Shown here: one piece after another, positions 1-11,349 of the stretch
Position numbering within the stretch: the stretch's first letter is position 1
Layout: the number at the start of each line of letters is the position of its first letter
Assembly: GCA_031763025.1 (NCBI GenBank)
Contig: JASSKH010000025.1
Coordinates: 6,967,264 to 7,031,263 of the forward strand
DNA: 64,000 bases
Direction of reading: 5' to 3'
DNA from: Macrocystis pyrifera
Lineage: Eukaryota > Sar > Phaeophyceae > Laminariales > Laminariaceae
Made by a program: the position numbers and the translations under genes
Notes under the pieces: generated by a model
Told to the model about the DNA's origin: nothing
Databases searched by the model: none
Seen by the model: the letters and a program-made list of their open reading frames with translations, nothing else

Positions 1-47
1 TTCCACCTCGCGTTCTGTTTATGTTTAAATTATTTATCCCCTCGCAG

Positions 48-208
48 TCAATCATATGATTTTTGGAACATAACAAGTAGTCGCACCATCTCCTGCGAGG
101 AGGCCCAGCACGTGCGAGGCATTACGTATACTATCGACTACCCGGAAGGCAGCAGCTACCCGTACTTCCTCACCAGCGTGGGCTTCATGTGCTCGTCTTC
201 CACACTCG
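48..208 (+). CDS. Internal exon, extracellular part of an unrecognised membrane protein gene
   Basis: Seen: a pyrimidine-rich stretch ending CTCGCAG runs directly into a frame that stays open to a consensus donor (CTCG|GTGAGC, GT at 209-210). The encoded stretch has two cysteines, many Tyr/Ser/Thr residues and one Asn-Ile-Thr glycosylation sequon, as in secreted or extracellular domains. It leaves the exon in phase 1, the phase in which the exon at 3176 begins. The 5' part of the gene lies outside the window. I do not recognise the family. Inference: it is the upstream part of the gene ending at 5104; further exons may lie in between. The reverse strand gives no comparable reading. Confidence 0.45.
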
Positions 209-3175
209 GTGAGCGCACAGCACGACTGCTATGGTCGCCGGTGCACAAAGGTTTTTGGAGGGGCATGGGAGCTCGGACTTATCCCACGAAAGGGAGGGTG
301 CATGTTTTGCCTTCTGAGGCAACATATTCTGGCCGATATACCTATAACAAGTTAGCAACTATTAGTATACTCATTGGTACGATAATTTTAGCAAAATATT
401 TCTCGTGGAACTACTGTAGTGCATAAGAATGTTGGTCTGGTTGCGCGAACAAATTTCTTCGCAGTCATGTTTCGGGTGATATATTGAGCTCCCAATGCGA
501 GGAGCTCATAAAATAAGGCAGCACCGCTACCGTGGCATTGCTGCTCTCGTGACGTTTCATGAGGTCCCCCTCGCCCAACCACTGGCCCTGGGATAACTTT
601 GAACGTGACACACGAAGAAGAACACACAACCTTGTCTGGCGCTCTCAGTGCTCGGGTGCCCGGACATCGCACCTGAAAAATGGCATCTACCGAGTTCGAG
701 ACGCACCAAGCGGGTCGTTTGTCCTGTCGAAAACTGGCTCGGAGAAAGCGTTTAGCACCTTCGGGCACTATTTCACGCGAGTCGACGAGAGAAGAGGCTG
801 TGCTGAACTCTTGTCTCGATAACACGTAGGCGGGGGGCAGGGACAAGTGCCCGACATGTGGCCTAATGTCTGAGATACGAAGAGAGAAATAACTGGAGAA
901 TAATCAAAGACAATAGATGGGTTGAAACAACCTGAAAGGATAACAACTGGCCTAGCCATGCTGTAGACCAATACATGTCGCACCAGGTAAACACATACCT
1001 GGTATTTGTGAGTGGTAGTCCAACAATATCGAGTAGTTTTTTTGTTTCACTAAGAGCGTCACTCATGAATGTTTCGGTGTTGAGTACCACGCGTACCTCT
1101 CTGGTGGCACGCGCGTCATGAATAGACAAACGTACGTCTAGATTGAATCACGGGTGTTTTCCACATGAGATTTGTAAAAGCTTCCCTAAAATACTCATTA
1201 TTTTCTAGGAAATTAGGAGGTGCGTGATTTGTGGGACCCTTTCGAAACTTATTTTGCGGCAGGAGTGCACTGAAATGCTCCGAAGGCCTGCCCACTTGGC
1301 GAGCGTCCTACCTGGGGAAACGCCTGACGTTTGAGGGATGTAGTCAGCTTAACTCGCTGATTTAAGGATTTCGTCGGAAATTGTTTTGACATCAGGAATT
1401 CGGGCCATTTTTGTGTTCGGACTCTAAGCCTTCGCATGAACTTTCGGTTCCCTCGTGCCAAGAGGCTTACGGGCGGGGTGTGTTTGTGTACAGTATGATT
1501 TTGGTTAGTCAGTTATCTGGGGTGTTAGGGTTGTTTTGAATGATCCAATCTGGGGCTCTAGATATCTAGCGAAAACATAACCCCACAGCCTGCACCGCGT
1601 CCGTTACAATCTCGCCAAATTGACAACAAAAGGTGTGTGCGGAGGTTCAGGATCTATTTCAAAAACATTGCGTGAACGTCTGAGGTTTTGTGAAAAAAAC
1701 GGGCTTTTTACGGAATTTTCTACAGAACATGGTTTCGGTATGAAAATCGAATTTTAGTGCCAAGCGTTTCTCGATGTTATCGATCCTACGCTGTTAATTC
1801 TGCGAATATTTGCTCAGTCTCGTTTTACAGGCATGATTTGGAGTACCTGGAACCAGTTCCTGTACAAAACAAGAATAATGAAAACAAAAGTTGTCTTTCT
1901 ACGGAGACTCCTGACTGTTGTTGGTCTTATTGAAGGCCTATGGATATATAGTTTCGCCACCGCCAGCCTTAGGATCTGAACAAAATACGCAACAAGCTAT
2001 TGCCACCCTCTCCCGTTATATACTACGGTCAGTGGGATGCGTAATTTGATATGTTAGCAGAGGCATGCGGCATTCGTGGCAAAGGCAATTTGGGACATTT
2101 CGTTTCAACCACGCTGTGGGTATAAAACGAATGCATAATAATCCAAGGCGCAGCTGAGATCGGTGCTACGGTAGGGCGGGGAAGTGCTCAATGCCATGCA
2201 TGGCCGTAGTTGTATGACATATAGACCCTCGCATCCCTATAATGCCTGCACGGTGTTCAGGGTGTTCACAGCGGGGATACTTGAAATCATGCATTGCCTC
2301 AGTCACATGACCGTGCACCCTCGATCCCGTCAATGCCAACTCGGAGCATGACGGGTTTTCAACGACCAAGAGGACGCTACTTGCACCGAACGCAAAGCGC
2401 ATGCAATGGGGCATGATACTCATGTTTGCACTTCCGCATTCACGTCAGTCGGCACGTCAGTCGTGCGAGTGGGTCTGTACCTCAGATGCGTTCTACGATA
2501 GAGGTAACACTTTTGCGTTTAAAAAGTTTTTGAATGACGGGGCTCTTTAACCCGAAATTGTCAGATGCCAATCTTGTTTCGAGAAATGGAGGTTGTGGGG
2601 GCCATGGGGTTATTCATCGGGATGCAATTTGATTATCGCTGAAGTCAGTGTTCGGGTGAGGTGTGGAGCTCCTTAAGGTCAAGTGAGGAGCCTCAGAAAC
2701 TATAGGGTGAACCTCTGTCGTAGAACGTTTCCTCACACAAAATCGATCCAACATTGGTTTGTTTGTTGTCGCAGAATATAGCCAATAATCCCATGACGGT
2801 GTACATATCGAAAACAAAACAATAGAAGACTCTCAGGACTGAGGCCATATTCAAGGTGGTCCCCTGACCAAGTGGCCCTGAGCGGATAAAAATAATGAAT
2901 CTGAAACGACCCCCCCCAAGCGTAACACCGATGAATGCTGGGTTATTCCGACAATTGAGTACCGGTACTGAGTCAGTTGTGGAGCCCGGGCAAACGTTTT
3001 CTTGTTGATTGGGCCGATTTAATGAATTAAAACATGGCTTGAAAAGAGCATTGCACCCCAGACGGTAAACCGACCATGCTATGACGCGCAAAATAGAATT
3101 TAGCGCGGTATAATGTTTGCGTAATAAACCGTTGAGAGGATTCTGACTGCCGATGATAAAACCGAACGCACCCAG
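209..3175 (+). other. Probable intronic/unassigned DNA between two exons
   Basis: No confident exon was found. Weak cysteine-containing frames occur near 650-750 and 2175-2250, but their splice signals or phases are poor, so they are not called. The stretch contains one half of the dispersed GAGCTC-hairpin repeat (466-545). If the exons at 48 and 3176 are adjacent in the mRNA, this is one intron of about 2.97 kb. Confidence 0.3.
466..545. repeat. Dispersed repeat with GAGCTC hairpin, copy 1
   Basis: The arms TGAGCTCC (485-492) and GGAGCTCA (501-508) are perfect reverse complements around an 8-base loop. The flanking sequence (GGGTGA before; AAAATA, CACC, TACC and GCATTGCT after) recurs in diverged form at about 5752-5833, where the second arm has one mismatch. 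Confidence 0.5.
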
Positions 3176-3286
3176 ATGCAATTTGCACGGACTGCGGCGG
3201 CGACACCGTGCTCAAGAGCGATGAAGACCAGCCGGAATACTGCGAATTGCCCAGCTGCTCAGAGACGGAGTGCTGCGAAGAGAAGG
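3176..3286 (+). CDS. Cysteine-rich internal exon of the same membrane protein gene
   Basis: Seen: the acceptor ACCCAG precedes 111 open bases that end at a donor (AAGG|GTAAAT). The exon begins with two bases of a split codon and ends with one, so it is phase 1-1 and exactly 37 codons long. It encodes a compact cysteine-rich module (seven Cys in about 30 residues: Cys-x2-Cys, two further single cysteines, a Cys-Cys pair and one near the start) rich in Glu/Asp. Known: phase 1-1 exons are typical of shuffled extracellular modules. The module resembles no family I can name. The reverse strand reading is a featureless Ser/Gln frame. Confidence 0.5.
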
Positions 3287-4943
3287 GTAAATGCGTCGAG
3301 AGTGCAGCTACGGTAGGCATGGTAGGGGCGTGAAGCGCGCACCTGGTACGTACTGTTTATGAGGCTCTTACGTTGAGGAGCTCTCTTTTTCACTCAACAC
3401 CATACGCTTTGAAAACCCATGGTACGTTCAGCCCGACATAACCATACATGTTTTCCTTGTGTGTGGTCTCGTACACGAATCTTTCAGATGCTAAACATAA
3501 TTGTGCTGTATCATGCTCGTCGGATACAAAATATATCACGTGTACAGCCCCTGTTCAGTTGACAATTCCTTGTCGGTTTTTGTGAAATATGTTGAGCGTC
3601 ATTAGTGCTACCACAGTGCCTGCCGCAAGACTGCTAGGCTTCTCGGTGTTTCGAAGACCGTCACCGTAGTGCGGCAGGACATCAAACACAATGCGCTGGG
3701 TATGTCGAACTACGAGTAACTGGGCGTACCCACAAGTACAGCAGTTTGGGCTTGTGGTGAACTGTCAAAGTACTGGGGTGCACCAAGTCATTTCGTTCAG
3801 AGTCTGTGTTAGCATATTCTGAGGGACTGCCGTGGTTGACGACGACGTCTACTATTAATATGTACTTTGTTGTCGGTATTACATTTGACAGTACAAAACG
3901 AGACGATGACCTACCTCAGAATGTGTCTGCAGTAGAAGCTGTGGTAAGGCATCAGTCCCACTGAAAACAGTACACAAGCCCATTACATGTGCACCAATGA
4001 AGAAATGGGGTCCATTGAGGTGCCGGGGCTTGTTTGTTCTTGTAATATAAACGTACGGCCTTACTTGTGTTAGTTCATTGATAGTGTGCAGCCCAACCTG
4101 TAGGAGGTACGGTTTGTGCCCCCACCAGGCGGACGGACAAGCGGCGGTCACGTGTAATGCGTGCCGTACTAAGACGTGCCCACAATGTTCAATTTGGGCA
4201 TAGCGCACCAAGAGGTAGCGATGTACCTTGAGATTCACGCTGGCAGTGTTTGCACCCACGACGATATCTTTGATATTTTGGTACTGTTCGTCCTTGTTTG
4301 CCATCCTCTAGTATGCAGTGTACAACCGTGGAACATGTTGAAACACAAAATAACCGCATGGTATCTGAGTCTTTCCGTGGCCAAAAGTGCGAGAGAACGT
4401 TTGGCAAAGATGGACGAAAATCCACGAATACATTACGCGACAAGTGCTGACAGTTTGAGAGTTCAAAACTCCAAACTGATTCGTGTCCTCATTTGAACAG
4501 CTAAGCCTTTGTGCTCAGCGGGGAACGCCAAAGTAAAATCATGTTATAACAACTTATGGGGCTAGTCTCAACGTTCACATGACAATACGCCCCGGGTCTA
4601 TGCCATACAAACAGGTTAGTAACTTTCGCGTATTGTAGTGGGAATGCTGAACCTGTGCGCGATAAACGAAGGCCAGTACCGGCGGGAACAAATGACGATA
4701 TTCGTAGTCAGGGCTAGTTTAGAATACCTTTGGGGGTTAACAGCTCCCAACGGTTTTTCGTTAGGATCATAGGGTGATGCCAGTTACGAACAATGCACGT
4801 ACCATCAACCATAACCTGTAAGATCATCAATTGCCACCGCGAACTACCTTGCCTCATGACATAGCGTTCATCCAACGTCCTCAGCTTATTCTCTAACTGC
4901 CCTGAACCGCGGTTGATGTATCTCTCGCCTGCATCATCCGCAG
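3287..4943 (+). other. Probable intron or unresolved exons before the terminal exon
   Basis: Two coding-like stretches, at about 3618-3700 (donor GTATGT) and 4315-4453 (after acceptor ATGCAG), have splice-like borders but do not match the phase of the neighbouring exons, so they are not called. The rest shows nothing I recognise. Confidence 0.25.
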
Positions 4944-5104
4944 ACGACGGAGAATCCGAATCCACGATGATGAACATCATAATCGGCGTCCTAACCACAG
5001 TGGTTGCCGCCATGATCATATCGGCTAGCGCGTGGATGCACAAGAAGTTCAAGCGGAAGAACGATACCACCGATGGGGTCGTAGCGTTCCCCTTGGAAGG
5101 CTGA
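4944..5104 (+). CDS. Terminal exon: transmembrane helix and basic cytoplasmic tail
   Basis: Seen: a pyrimidine-rich acceptor (CATCATCCGCAG) enters the frame two bases into a codon, matching the phase-1 donor at 3286. The exon encodes a short acidic linker, one hydrophobic segment of about 21 residues beginning MNIIIGVLTTVVAAMIIS, then a strongly basic stop-transfer stretch (HKKFKRK) and a tail of about 15 residues, ending TGA at 5102-5104. This is the architecture of the C-terminus of a type I single-pass membrane protein: ectodomain outside, short cytosolic tail. With the Cys-rich exon upstream, the gene most plausibly encodes a cell-surface or secretory-pathway protein. Function and ligand are unknown. 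It is the most convincing host exon in the first 12 kb. Confidence 0.55.
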
Positions 5105-6856
5105 AGAAGGGTCAACTAACCTGCGGGGTAGGTACAAGGGGACGTGCCAATCGTTCAGTGCCCCGACTAAAATTCTTAGTGGTCTTGTCTAACGTATGAT
5201 ACCGTCCACTGTCATGGTACTGCTGACGGTCTGCCACGTCGTTCTCGGACACTTGCCTGGAAGAGCTTTTTTAGCATATACGGTAGAGGCTTGTCATGCT
5301 CTGGGATTGTACACAGTAAAAGCCAACTTCCGAGTTGAAAAGTTGTGTGCGTTCACCGCAGTAGTAACAAAAACCGAATATAACGACTGCGAAAGGGAAC
5401 TCACACGGTGCACGGAGTATGTTTTGGCCATGCGGCGGTGGGCGGGGTATCTATACGCCGAAACATGTTTTTCCTGACGAGGGACACCTCGCTTGGAGAT
5501 ATGCCTTGTTTTTTTGGCATCCTCCGTATGCTTCGTATTGTAACTGTATATTTTGATTTCGCGTAATGATCGACGCATGCTATGGTACGGGTTGCAGGTT
5601 CCGGCTCAATTTTGTCTGGCCGTTGGAGTTCTTCGAGCGAGCAACCACCAGTTCGTTACGATGTTCTTACCAAAGTAATGTATTCTTTTACGACGCACTG
5701 TAGTGTATTGTTATATTGGTCGAGTTGCGCGATCACACGTGTGCTCGAATCGTGTGTCGGGTGACATGCTGAGCTCCTCATGCGTGAAGCTCAGAAAAAT
5801 AGATGCCACCACCCTTACCATCCGCAGCATTGCTCGATCGTCAAAACTTTCCGGGTTATTCGTCCGACTGGGTGTACTGTGTTTCTTGAAGAAAGGGTTT
5901 GGTCGCGATCACACTCTCCTCGTTCGAGGAGCTCCGTGTAGGGATTCCTGCAGCTTATTCGTATTGTAAGGCGCGTCTATTCGCTTTCGGAAGGTCACGA
6001 CGACTACGAATTGGAGCCCCTGACTTTACATCGAGGTCCACGTTGAGGGTATGGGTCATGGAGGAAAAGGCCCCTGTCTGAGGTGATATTTCCCTTCGCC
6101 GTTTTGTATTGTCAGGGGGCCGTACAGGAGCCCAAGCTTGATGCACTTTTTATTGGCTTGTTAGCGCGAGCAGCAACTCTCTATCCCACGCACGGAGAAT
6201 CGCAGGTCTGGTGCTACGAAAGCCCCGACGTCAGATACAAATGATGAGGCACGGGCGCTTGTCGGGAGCTGTGTCAGAACCACAGCAGCAGGCGTATCGA
6301 GCGTTTTGATGCGGGTTTACGAGGTTTCCACTGCTTTCGTCACGGAGGAATCGGCAATTCGTTGTTGCGTGTTTTACGTGTAGCCTCCCCAGGAGAGCAA
6401 CTGCCTCTTCCAAATATCTAGAATGTCGTAGAATTGTGCACATGGTACATATCGGAGGGGGACATATGAATACATCTGTGTGTGGGGCTCGAGGTAGGGG
6501 TCTAGAACACGGTTATGTTAATACGAGTACTATTTACAATCAGGGTTGTATGTGATTGCACGAGGGGCCCAGACGGCTGCTTTATTCACGCCACATGAGA
6601 GCCTCACGGACGCGAACCTGACCACGGACGTTTGGGCCATGTGCACCAAACCTAAGCCGCCCGCGGCATGATAAAATGATCGAATCGCATATTTCGGGTG
6701 CGGAACGTTGACACGGTGGACATTGCACAATGTGGGCGTGCAACTATGTAAAACACCTGAGGTGGTGTTGGGTACTAGGGCAAACAAGGAACAAGTGGGC
6801 GGGGGGCGGGGTACGATGGGGGCAAGTGACATGAAAGCACACACGACTAACTCCTG
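5105..6856. other. Intergenic region
   Basis: The region lies between the stop at 5104 and the signal-peptide start at 6857. It contains the second copy of the GAGCTC hairpin repeat. Open frames here lack splice support or distinctive composition. No promoter motif could be assigned. Confidence 0.3.
5752..5833. repeat. Dispersed repeat with GAGCTC hairpin, copy 2
   Basis: The arms TGAGCTCC (5770-5777) and GAAGCTCA (5786-5793) pair with one mismatch around an 8-base loop, and the flanks match those of the copy at 466-545. Confidence 0.45.
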
Positions 6857-6991
6857 ATGTGTTCGTGCAGTGTTAAGCGATACCGATTACTGTCGTTGCT
6901 GGTCGCTCTTCGTCTACCTACATTGCTGACCGCTGCTGCATCTGCAGCCAATGTTCGGTCCGTCTGTCTGGCGGTAGTGCTAGCATCAGCG
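6857..6991 (+). CDS. Candidate first exon encoding a signal peptide
   Basis: Seen: the ATG at 6857 opens a frame with a basic N-region (KRYR), a Leu/Val/Ala-rich core of about 18 residues and an Ala-Ser-Ala-type cleavage region around residues 27-31, a textbook secretory signal. Phase-0 donors occur at 6974 (GTAGTG) and 6992 (GTATGC); the second fits the consensus better. The frame would otherwise run to 7105. Inference: this is the start of a secreted or membrane protein gene continuing downstream, since the exon at 7572 begins in phase 0. The extracellular-type gene just upstream ends at 5104, so the two could be neighbours of one class. Product unknown. Confidence 0.35.
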
Positions 6992-7169
6992 GTATGCCGC
7001 GTGTCTCGCCCTGACGCAATCACAATCATATTTATCAAATGGCACTATACACGTACACATGAACAGTGCATAATGGACAACAGGAAAACAGAACAAGTAG
7101 GGTGAACCTTGTTTCACCCTTTCTTTGTACACTCGTACGTACACGTTTGGTTAGTTTTACGTAGGAAGG

Positions 7170-7349
7170 GCTGTAGGTACGAGAAAACAATAAGTATGAT
7201 TTATTTTCCGAATTCGGGGAGAACAAAGCCGATCAGGTGCTGTAGGTGCGAGAAAACAACAATAATTATTTATTTTCCGAATTCGCAAGTGCTGTAGGTC
7301 CGCGAAAACAAAAAAAAAATACTTATTTTCCGAACTCGGGGGGAACAAG
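7170..7349. repeat. Three-copy tandem repeat (units about 52-69 bp)
   Basis: Units start at 7170, 7239 and 7291, each with GCTGTAGGT, then a GAGAAAACAA-like A-rich stretch, TTATTTTCCGAA and a G-rich end. A short inverted repeat (AGGGTGAA/TTTCACCCT) lies just upstream near 7100-7121. It would be intronic if the gene model around it is right. Confidence 0.6.
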
Positions 7350-7571
7350 TGAATAAAAGGGCCGACGAAACACGGTACTGATCATTTTCGTGGTCGGAGA
7401 AATGTGCCCATCACTTCTTCGTGTTCGGTGCAATATTATACCGATCCTTTTGTCGTGATCGGGGCACAATTTCTCCAATCTATGTGCGGTCGGGGTGCAG
7501 GACGTGGGGAATTTCAAGCTCGACAATAGTTTGTTTCCCCGCGGAAAAGTAGGCCTCTCTGTCACCCGGAG

Positions 7572-7703
7572 AACGTGGTATTTGTCAAGGATGTCGTGGA
7601 CGCTGCCTCTGCCGCCGTGCAGTCACGGGACGTTGCTGCCATTGACACCTGCCAGATCGCTCAGCCCCAGGATGAACAGACGAGTGCAAGAAAGGCGAGA
7701 AAC
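7572..7703 (+). CDS. Candidate internal exon (unrecognised)
   Basis: Seen: after a pyrimidine-rich acceptor (CTCTCTGTCACCCGGAG) a phase-0 frame of 44 codons runs to AAC|GTGAAT. The composition is balanced (Val, Ala, Asp, Gln, with Lys/Arg at the end) and unlike the surrounding noise. An alternative acceptor lies a few codons upstream (GTAG at about 7550). It would follow the signal-peptide exon in phase. No domain was recognised. Confidence 0.35.
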
Positions 7704-9247
7704 GTGAATTGTTTACCCCCCCCCCCCTCCGTCTAGAAGTGGATGCGTGTTCAATGGTTTAATGGCTTAGGCAAACGGGCAATGAGTATTCCCCTCCCCC
7801 TGCATAAATATGAATGGGTTGGATTGGCATCGGTTGACAACGACGCTGTAAAACACGCCTCTCACTGCGTGATCTAGACAGCCAGGTGACCGTTTTTTTT
7901 TTTTTTTCCTCGGTTACCACGGCTGGCCGTCTAGTTAGATTATTTCTCGTGCGGGGAGAACCCTTACTCTGCACAAGGAGGAAGATCGTATTACGTAATG
8001 TGTATATGATGAGGCACCCACGAGGCCGTTACATAGTAAACCCATTGCTGTCTCTGGAAGTGGCCAAATCAGAAACGAAATCGACTCAAGCTGTCATCCA
8101 TATGCATGAAAATTCGCCTCGATAGCGGTTATTAGTAGGATGGAGCTCCCCCTTCATGCGACTCGCCCAACACCTCACGGCGCTTCGCGCTTGGTGCAAG
8201 GAATATCTGCGTGATCGGGAAAAACCCGACGTGCCCCGTGCCAGCGTTGTAGGGATGCAAGGGTCTGTAGTCGTAAGACTACAGCCATGTATGATAATGA
8301 GTACACCCCCCTCCCCCCTCGTCTCCTGACTCCGCAGAAACAAGCGAAACCGAGAAATGGTACTCTGAAAAATGAATGTTCGTTCAATAGTCCACTCTAA
8401 GGCACAACCGAGAGGCGCAACATTTCGAGTTTCTCACATTGGCTCCTGCCGTAAGTGTTTTTCGATGATCCTGGGGATTTATTGGATCTCGGTGCACCGC
8501 TGTTCCGATCTCCTTCTGTATATCATGCGGCGCGTAGGCCAGGTGCTTGTTCTGTTGAACAAAAGTATCGGTTTGGCCTATACTGGGCCGGAATGGCAGG
8601 TGTTGTGGTCGTTTTAACGTTCCAACCACGGTGAAGCTAAATCTTCAGCACTCCATCTGTAGCTATTTCAAGGTTCTTTTTTCTGTACATAACTATCTAT
8701 CGCCAGACGACGGCGTGCAAAGACCAACCCGTGCTAGGATAGTCACCACAGCGCAGGTCCTCAGACGATGAGTTCGGACAGAGCGGCGGCTATTTCTTCT
8801 TCTGGTGCTGCTGCATATGCTGCAAATATGCTAAAGACAAAAACCTACCGTGGAATCACTCCGGACAGAGCTCCGCGCCTAGACTGCGATTACCACGAGC
8901 GGCAACTATTTCTGCATGACAGATAAGCTGGACCTCACTCCGAGTGAGAAATACTAATGTTGATTTTCGCGTGCAAACCACAAGCAAGTTACCCCCTCCC
9001 GAACCTTTCACCTCGACATGATGTATGCCAACTGCGTTGCTAGTTGTAGTGTTGTGTGTAGAGGCCGTGTCGAAACTGGTATGGCGAGGGATGTGTACCC
9101 GGTATGCTTGCACGGCATCGTTGATCCCTATTGGACTGCAGTACGCTTTCCACGCTCGCATTGTCACACTCGGCGTCGTTGGCACGTTGGCCATACGCAG
9201 GTTACAACCAACCAAGCGCGGACCGTACATGGTGCGCACCCACGTAC
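7704..9247. other. Unassigned region with homopolymer runs
   Basis: The region holds a C run near 7714-7727 and a T run near 7889-7906. A hydrophobic frame at 9025-9250 and an overlapping alternative frame near 9055-9210 are both coding-like, but they compete with each other, so neither is called. The region ends at the 9-bp target duplication of the downstream element. Confidence 0.25.
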
Positions 9248-10933
9248 GGTGATCCTCATTATTTGGTAAATGAGTGGACGCTTCCACAACTTCCATTTGG
9301 AAGTAAAAAACTTCCAATACTTCCATTTTGACTTCCAATGGAAGTTGTGAAAGTCAAAATGGAAGTTTTTTACTTCAAAAAGGAAGTTGTGAAAGTTAAC
9401 ATGGAAGTTTTTACTTCCAAATGGAAGTTGTGAAAGTCAAAATGGAAGTTATGGAAGTTTTGGAAGTTTTTTACTTCCAAATGGGAAGTTTTGGAAGTAG
9501 AGTGGAAACGTCCATTTAGTCCATGGAAGTTTCCATTTTGGAAGCTAGTGCAAGCCAGTGTACGTTTTCACAGCGGAAGCCAGTGGAAGCAAAGTGGAAG
9601 CTTCCACTGCCATGCCCGGTAGAAGCTTCGTCCAACTTCCACTAACCATGATATACTTTCACCTACCGTCACCCACTTCCACTTCACGTCTAGAAGTTCC
9701 GCTTGACTTCTACCTTCGAGGAAACTTCCATCGGCGTCTGCAGAATCTTCTGTCCACTTCCATCCTCATCGTAACTTCCACTTACTTCCATCTACTTGCA
9801 TCCGCTTCCATTCAACTTCCATAACTTTCGTTTGGCTTTCAAAACTTCCTTTTTACATTTAATTTCAACGAAACTCGCATCTGAGTACGCAGAATTCTGA
9901 CCACTCCCCCCATATTCAAGCGCGACTTCCACCTATTTGTACGTACTTCCCACGCACTTCCATTAAACTTCCAATGGCTGCAGCTTACTTACTTATTCAT
10001 CTTCCATTTAACTTCCACTTCAATGGAAACTTCCACGCACGTCCACAGACGCTTCCATTCACTCCTATATTCAAGCTTACATTCCACCTAATCCCACTTC
10101 CAATTATCCAACTTCCAAAGTTACATGTAACCCCTACTGACACGGAAATTCATATCAGCGTTCGCCGAAGCTTCCATACACTATCATATGCAAGAATAAA
10201 TTCAGCATTCTTTCACGTACTTCCACGTGCTTTCATCCACTTCCATTAAACTCCCAAGAAATACGTTTGCCTTGTATCACCATGGAAAACTCACATCTAC
10301 GTCTGCAGACGCTTTTATCCACTCCCCGGGGTCCATATGCATGTGGGCCTTTGGCCTAATGACTTCATTTTGGAAGTGAAAATGGAAGTTTGGAAGTCAA
10401 AATAGAAGTATTGGAAGTCAGGTATGAGCTTACCACGCGAATTCCATTCTACATTCAACTTCCAAAACCTCTATTTTGACTTCCAAACGGATTGGTTTTT
10501 CTTCCCCAAAGAGAAGTTTCTGGTTTGCAAATGGAAGTTTCGACTTCCAAATGGAAGTTTTCGACTTGCAAATAGAAGTTTCTGACTTCCAACAACTTCC
10601 AAACGGAAGTTGTAAAAGCCCAAATGGAAGTTTTGGAAGTCAAAATGGAAGCTCCGCCAGCAGTTCGAAACTTTCCTCTTTTGATTTCCAAAACTTCCAT
10701 TTGGACTTCCACAACTTCCCTTTGGAAGTTAGATACTTCCATTTGGAAGCTTCCACCCGACTTCCATTTTGACTTCCACAAGTTCCATTTTGACTTCCAA
10801 AACTTCCATTTTCACTTCCATAACTTCCATTTGGAAGTCAAAATGGAAGTTTTGAAAGTTTTTTACTTCCAAATGGAAGTTTTGGAAGTCGAGTGGAAGC
10901 TTCCACCCATTTACGAAATAATGAGGTGAACCC
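9248..10933. mobile_element. Non-autonomous TIR transposon, Mutator-like by its 9-bp duplication, with ACTTCC/GGAAGT arrays
   Basis: Seen: the 9-mer CCCACGTAC occurs at 9239-9247 and again at 10934-10942, flanking terminal inverted repeats. The left end contains CCTCATTATTTGGTAAATG and the right end, reverse-complemented, CCTCATTATTTCGTAAATG, extending into GTGGA-rich sequence. The interior of about 1.6 kb is almost entirely the hexamer ACTTCC or its complement spaced by 4-15 bases: mixed orientation near both ends and mainly one orientation (TTCCA) in the middle (9640-10260). No transposase frame is present. Known: 9-bp duplications are characteristic of Mutator-like elements; some hAT/other families differ (8 bp). 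Inference: a MITE-like or satellite-bearing element mobilised in trans. The TIR alignment needs a 1-base gap near its outer end. Confidence 0.75.
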
Positions 10934-10942
10934 CCCACGTAC

Positions 10943-11206
10943 CTTCCCACATACGTGTCTTACACACGTACACGTACAACGTGCATTCCTGTCGAGCCGT
11001 GGGTAGTGGTTGCATGTTTGTATTCAGAGTATTCAGGACTTGCGGGGCTTCTCACCGAGAGTCTACGTGCAATACCTGTTTTAAGGCGAGGTGTACGTGC
11101 GATACAATATAGTTCATTTCAGATACCTCTAGGACCTATGAGATCTCGTGTCAATTTTAGCTTGCGGAGCTTCCCGTCCTCGGTTGTTGTGTTCGAGGTG
11201 TAATAG
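10943..11206. other. Unassigned sequence after the TIR element
   Basis: Nothing recognisable; it starts with the duplicated target bases and leads into a pyrimidine-rich acceptor for the exon at 11207. Confidence 0.25.
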
Positions 11207-11349
11207 CTCCTCAAGTGAGTATCCTAATGAACAATGTACGGTGCAAACTCGACCGAACCGCGCGTCTACCACCAGCACGTTGATGGCGGCATGCCCTAAT
11301 AGTTTTCAGAGCTTTCTGAATGTCCTCGACGGGGTGATGAATGCCCTGG
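11207..11349 (+). CDS. Candidate internal exon, phase-1 end
   Basis: Seen: after a pyrimidine-rich stretch ending GTAATAG, an open frame encodes a Ser/Thr/Asn-rich segment with two cysteines and the ending LNVLDGVMNALG, then a donor (CTGG|GTATAT) in phase 1. The next candidate exon (11962) starts in the matching phase. Product unknown. Confidence 0.35.

Noticed and set aside
388-846. 152-codon minus-strand frame near the window start
   Set aside because: It overlaps no splice-supported structure, and the composition is not distinctive.
3618-3700. Additional exon between the Cys-rich and transmembrane exons
   Set aside because: Good donor (GTATGT) and acceptor, but in the matching phase the frame hits a stop; the open frame does not match the neighbours.
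9254-10926. 8-bp (hAT) duplication for the ACTTCC element
   Set aside because: The exact flanking repeat is 9 bp (CCCACGTAC); trimming to the best-matching inverted core leaves no duplication directly next to it.
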